This document shows positions 51,009 to 53,380 of a DNA stretch of 53,380 nt, in pieces (position 1 is the first letter of the stretch; each line of letters opens with the position of its first letter). The translations under genes were made by a program, and so were the position numbers. This DNA comes from an uncultured Bacteroidales bacterium (GTDB lineage Bacteria; Bacteroidota; Bacteroidia; Bacteroidales; Muribaculaceae). The stretch covers positions 1-53,380 of the forward strand of contig CACWID010000019.1 of NCBI GenBank assembly GCA_902760865.1, given 5' to 3'. Below the pieces are notes generated by a model. The model was given only the letters and a program-made list of their open reading frames with translations. It was not told the origin of the DNA and ran no database searches.

Positions 51009-53189
51009 ATGGCAAAGCGATTGATAACAATAATCGGTGTGATGTCGGTGTGGCTCGTTGCCCTCTGCGGCACAAGTCAGGACGTGGAGCAGGCCCGTTT
51101 GCTGGCCTCACGTTTGTCCCCTTCGCTGTCGGGGCAGGTGGAGTTTGAACTCATCGAACCGGCGCAGGGCAAGGACGTGTTTACGCTTGAGAGCCGTGGA
51201 GGCAAGGTGGTGATCGGGGGAAACAATGCCAACTCGATGGCCGTGGGGCTGAACCGCTACCTGAACCGTTACTGCAAGGTGACTGTATCGTGGTATGGGG
51301 GCAAGCTGGACCTGCCAGCCGAGTTGCCGACGGTTTCCGTCGCTGAGCGGGTGACGGCCAGGGTGCCGCAGCGCTTCTTCCTGAACTACTGCACGTGGGG
51401 CTACACGATGCCCTTCTGGGGCTGGAAGCAGTGGGAGCGCTTCATCGACTGGATGGCGCTCAACGGCGTGAACCTGCCGCTGGCCATCACGGGGCAGGAG
51501 GCCGTGTGGTATAACGTGTGGACCAGCCTGGGCATGAGTGACGAGCAAGTGCGCTCCTACTTCACGGGTCCGGCTTACCTGCCGTGGCACCGCATGGCCA
51601 ACATCGACGGCTGGTGCGGCCCGCTGCCGATGGAATGGCTGGAAGGGCAGAAGGCCCTGCAACGGCGCATCGTGGAGCGCGAGCGTGCATTGAACATGCG
51701 TCCCGTGCTGCCCGCCTTTGCCGGCCATGTGCCGGGCCAGTTGCGAGAGCTGTTCCCCAAGGCCGACATCCAGGCGTTGGGCGATTGGGCCGGCTTTGAA
51801 GAGCGATACCGCACCTTCTTCCTCAATAGCGAGGATCCGTTGTACAGCCGCATCCAGCGCATGTTCCTTGAGGAGCAGACGCGCCTGTTCGGCACCGACC
51901 ACATCTACGGTGTCGACCCGTTCAACGAGGTGGATCCGCCGAGTTTCGAACCCGATTATCTGAATAAGGTGTCGCAGCACATCTATGAGAGCCTGACAGC
52001 CGTTGACCCTGATGCCGAGTGGCTGCAGATGGCGTGGTTCCTCTATTACCAGCGCAAGGACTATACCCGAGAGCGTACGCGTGCCATGCTGACGGGCGTG
52101 CCCCAGGGCAAGATGACGATGCTGGACTATTACTGCGAGTACAAAGAGATGTGGCGTGAGCATGACGGCTTCTACGGGCAGCCGTTCATCTGGTGCTATC
52201 TGGGGAACTTCGGCGGCAATACCAACGTGCAGGGCCGCGTCAAGGAGGCCGGCGAGCGCATCGAGCGGGCCTTGCAGGAGTGCGGAGACAACCTCGTGGG
52301 CATCGGCTCGACGCTGGAGGGACTGGATGTGCAGCAGTTCCCCTATGAGTACATCCTCGAGAAGGCCTGGGACTATGGCAAGAGCGACGAGCAGGTCATC
52401 ACCGAGATTGCCGACCGCCATGCCGGGCGTGAGAGTGCGCCCGTCCGTGAGGCTTGGAGGTTGCTCTATGACAAAGTGCTGGACATCAGGCCCGACCTCC
52501 GTGCCGCGCCGCTGCCGTGTTCTTACCCCGCGCTGGGTAAGGAGGGCCGCCCTGTCCAGTATGACCCGCGTGACCTGCTGGCCGTGTGGGACTTGTTGCT
52601 GCAGCAGGATGCCGTGACGACTGACGCCATGACCATCGACCTCATCTGGGTGGGCCGTCAACTGCTGGGCGACCTGTTCCTCGTCGAGAAGCAGAAGTTT
52701 GATAAGGCCTTCCTGAATGGTGATAAAGCGACATTTTTCGCCGAGAGCGATCTGTTGTTTGAGTTGTTGTCTGACCTGGACAACCTGAACAGCCACCATC
52801 CCCAAGCCACACTCGGAGAGTGGCTGCGTCAGGCTCGTGCCCTGGGGAAAAGCCCAGAGGTCAAAGACTACTATGAGATGAATGCACGCCGCCTGATAAC
52901 CACTTGGGGCGGTCGCCTGAACGACTACGCGTGCCGCAACTGGAACGGCCTCATGTGGGACTACTACGGCAAGCGTTGGGAGAACTACATCCGTAATGTT
53001 ACTGTCGCGGTGTTCTCGGGCAAGGACTTCGACGAGGAGGCCTTCCGTACCGCAACGGACCAGTTCCAGGAAAAATGGGTCACCTCACACGAAGAAATCA
53101 TCTGTGGCACGGCCGAGGAGGACGTCCTCAGCCACTGCCGAAGCCTCCGCGAGAAGTATCGTCAGCAACTTGACGCCTGGATGCCCTGA
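51009..53189 (+). CDS. GH89 alpha-N-acetylglucosaminidase
   Basis: A 726-residue protein with a signal peptide (MAKRLITIIGVMSVWLVAL); an ATG nine bases upstream is possible. An N-terminal small domain (residues about 20-100) precedes the catalytic barrel: 'NYCTWGYTMPFWGWKQWERFIDWMALNGVNLPLA' is the NAGLU signature, 'VDPFNEVDPPSF' and 'GIGSTLEGLD' hold the two catalytic Glu, and an all-helical C-terminal domain follows. It removes terminal alpha-GlcNAc, as on gastric and other mucins or heparan-like glycans. It is likely periplasmic or surface-exposed and fits a mucosal gut organism. Members elsewhere often carry extra carbohydrate-binding modules; none are present here. Confidence 0.92.
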   Translation: MAKRLITIIGVMSVWLVALCGTSQDVEQARLLASRLSPSLSGQVEFELIEPAQGKDVFTLESRGGKVVIGGNNANSMAVGLNRYLNRYCKVTVSWYGGKLDLPAELPTVSVAERVTARVPQRFFLNYCTWGYTMPFWGWKQWERFIDWMALNGVNLPLAITGQEAVWYNVWTSLGMSDEQVRSYFTGPAYLPWHRMANIDGWCGPLPMEWLEGQKALQRRIVERERALNMRPVLPAFAGHVPGQLRELFPKADIQALGDWAGFEERYRTFFLNSEDPLYSRIQRMFLEEQTRLFGTDHIYGVDPFNEVDPPSFEPDYLNKVSQHIYESLTAVDPDAEWLQMAWFLYYQRKDYTRERTRAMLTGVPQGKMTMLDYYCEYKEMWREHDGFYGQPFIWCYLGNFGGNTNVQGRVKEAGERIERALQECGDNLVGIGSTLEGLDVQQFPYEYILEKAWDYGKSDEQVITEIADRHAGRESAPVREAWRLLYDKVLDIRPDLRAAPLPCSYPALGKEGRPVQYDPRDLLAVWDLLLQQDAVTTDAMTIDLIWVGRQLLGDLFLVEKQKFDKAFLNGDKATFFAESDLLFELLSDLDNLNSHHPQATLGEWLRQARALGKSPEVKDYYEMNARRLITTWGGRLNDYACRNWNGLMWDYYGKRWENYIRNVTVAVFSGKDFDEEAFRTATDQFQEKWVTSHEEIICGTAEEDVLSHCRSLREKYRQQLDAWMP

Positions 53190-53191
53190 AT

Positions 53192-53276
53192 GATAAAAGG
53201 AAGACAATAGCTCTTGGAATTAAAACAATTCAAGATAAAAGGAAAACAATAAATACAATGAATACAAGGCATCCGC
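53192..53276 (+). repeat. direct repeat and GGCATCCGC core after the GH89 gene
   Basis: GATAAAAGGAAGACAATA (53192-53209) recurs as GATAAAAGGAAAACAATA (53234-53251), the latter leading through AATACAATGAATACAA to GGCATCCGC (53268-53276). The remaining bases to 53380 contain TTGACA and a T-rich stretch that may be the start of a promoter for a gene beyond the window. Confidence 0.7.
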
Positions 53277-53380
53277 GCTCTTGACTCGTCCTAAAATTTT
53301 TTGACAGATTTTTCTTTATTTTCCTACACAAGACGGGTAATGCTGAGCCGTCATTGTTGGCGCTAAAGTCTGTTGGGGGC

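Noticed and set aside
1-53380. tRNA or rRNA genes
   Set aside because: No cloverleaf-like or conserved rRNA sequence was recognised in any spacer by eye; a covariance search was not possible here.

Overview
The window reads as a chromosomal segment of a gut-type Bacteroidota (order Bacteroidales, probably Muribaculaceae- or Prevotella-like). Evidence: promoters of the Bacteroidota type (TAnnTTTG -7 box, in several cases with TTG or TTTG about 19-22 bases upstream); lipid A genes together with a glycine-lipid gene pair; a SusD-family protein; a GH89 alpha-N-acetylglucosaminidase; GxxExxY, DUF3667, DUF3316 and other Bacteroidota-rich families. No rRNA, tRNA, CRISPR array, integrase or transposase was seen. 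Coding density is high and most genes are housekeeping or envelope genes.

Layout. 1-9571 is almost all minus strand: an outer-membrane barrel, an S41 lipoprotein peptidase, a GxxExxY nuclease-like gene inside repeats, DUF3316, topoisomerase IV subunit A, a lipoprotein, a second barrel and a polytopic membrane protein. 9815-13665 is a plus-strand operon of glycine-lipid acyltransferases (glsA, glsB), a Wzi-like barrel and a lipocalin-like lipoprotein. Then come a zinc metallopeptidase, an AT-rich phosphoethanolamine-transferase-like gene, pgeF, a divergent recF-DUF721-thioesterase group, three tandem DUF3667 paralogues, kdsD, a TPR-GDPD fusion ORF, ribH, an AGCS symporter, glgB and an unusual secreted dockerin-SusD protein. 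32686-40835 holds a U32 protein, a nuclease-gene remnant in a tandem repeat array, mutS, and a three-gene set of unknown protein + MoxR ATPase + VWA/DUF2201 protein. 41066-53189 holds an aminotransferase, an LpxL-like acyltransferase, a BASS-type transporter, a hotdog thioesterase, a likely operon CD225/GYF - DUF2752 - thyA - folA - lpxB, outer-membrane phospholipase A, DUF554 and GH89.

The most unusual content is intergenic. (1) An 83-bp repeat unit with a GGCATCCGC core occurs in tandem next to a GxxExxY gene and, inverted, on its other side. A second locus 32 kb away has five tandem units and only the last 21 codons of a GxxExxY gene, fused to the inverted repeat end at a short shared sequence. 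This looks like a mobile or REP-like repeat family with its own predicted PD-(D/E)XK nuclease. (2) Many gene spacers are filled by short arrays with a strict 7-bp or 9-bp period whose word changes from locus to locus. (3) A two-hairpin element occurs at least twice with compensatory base changes in its stems. Joint work of neighbouring genes is clearest for glycine lipids (glsA-glsB), thymidylate/folate (thyA-folA) and envelope lipids (lpxB, LpxL-like, kdsD, EptA-like).
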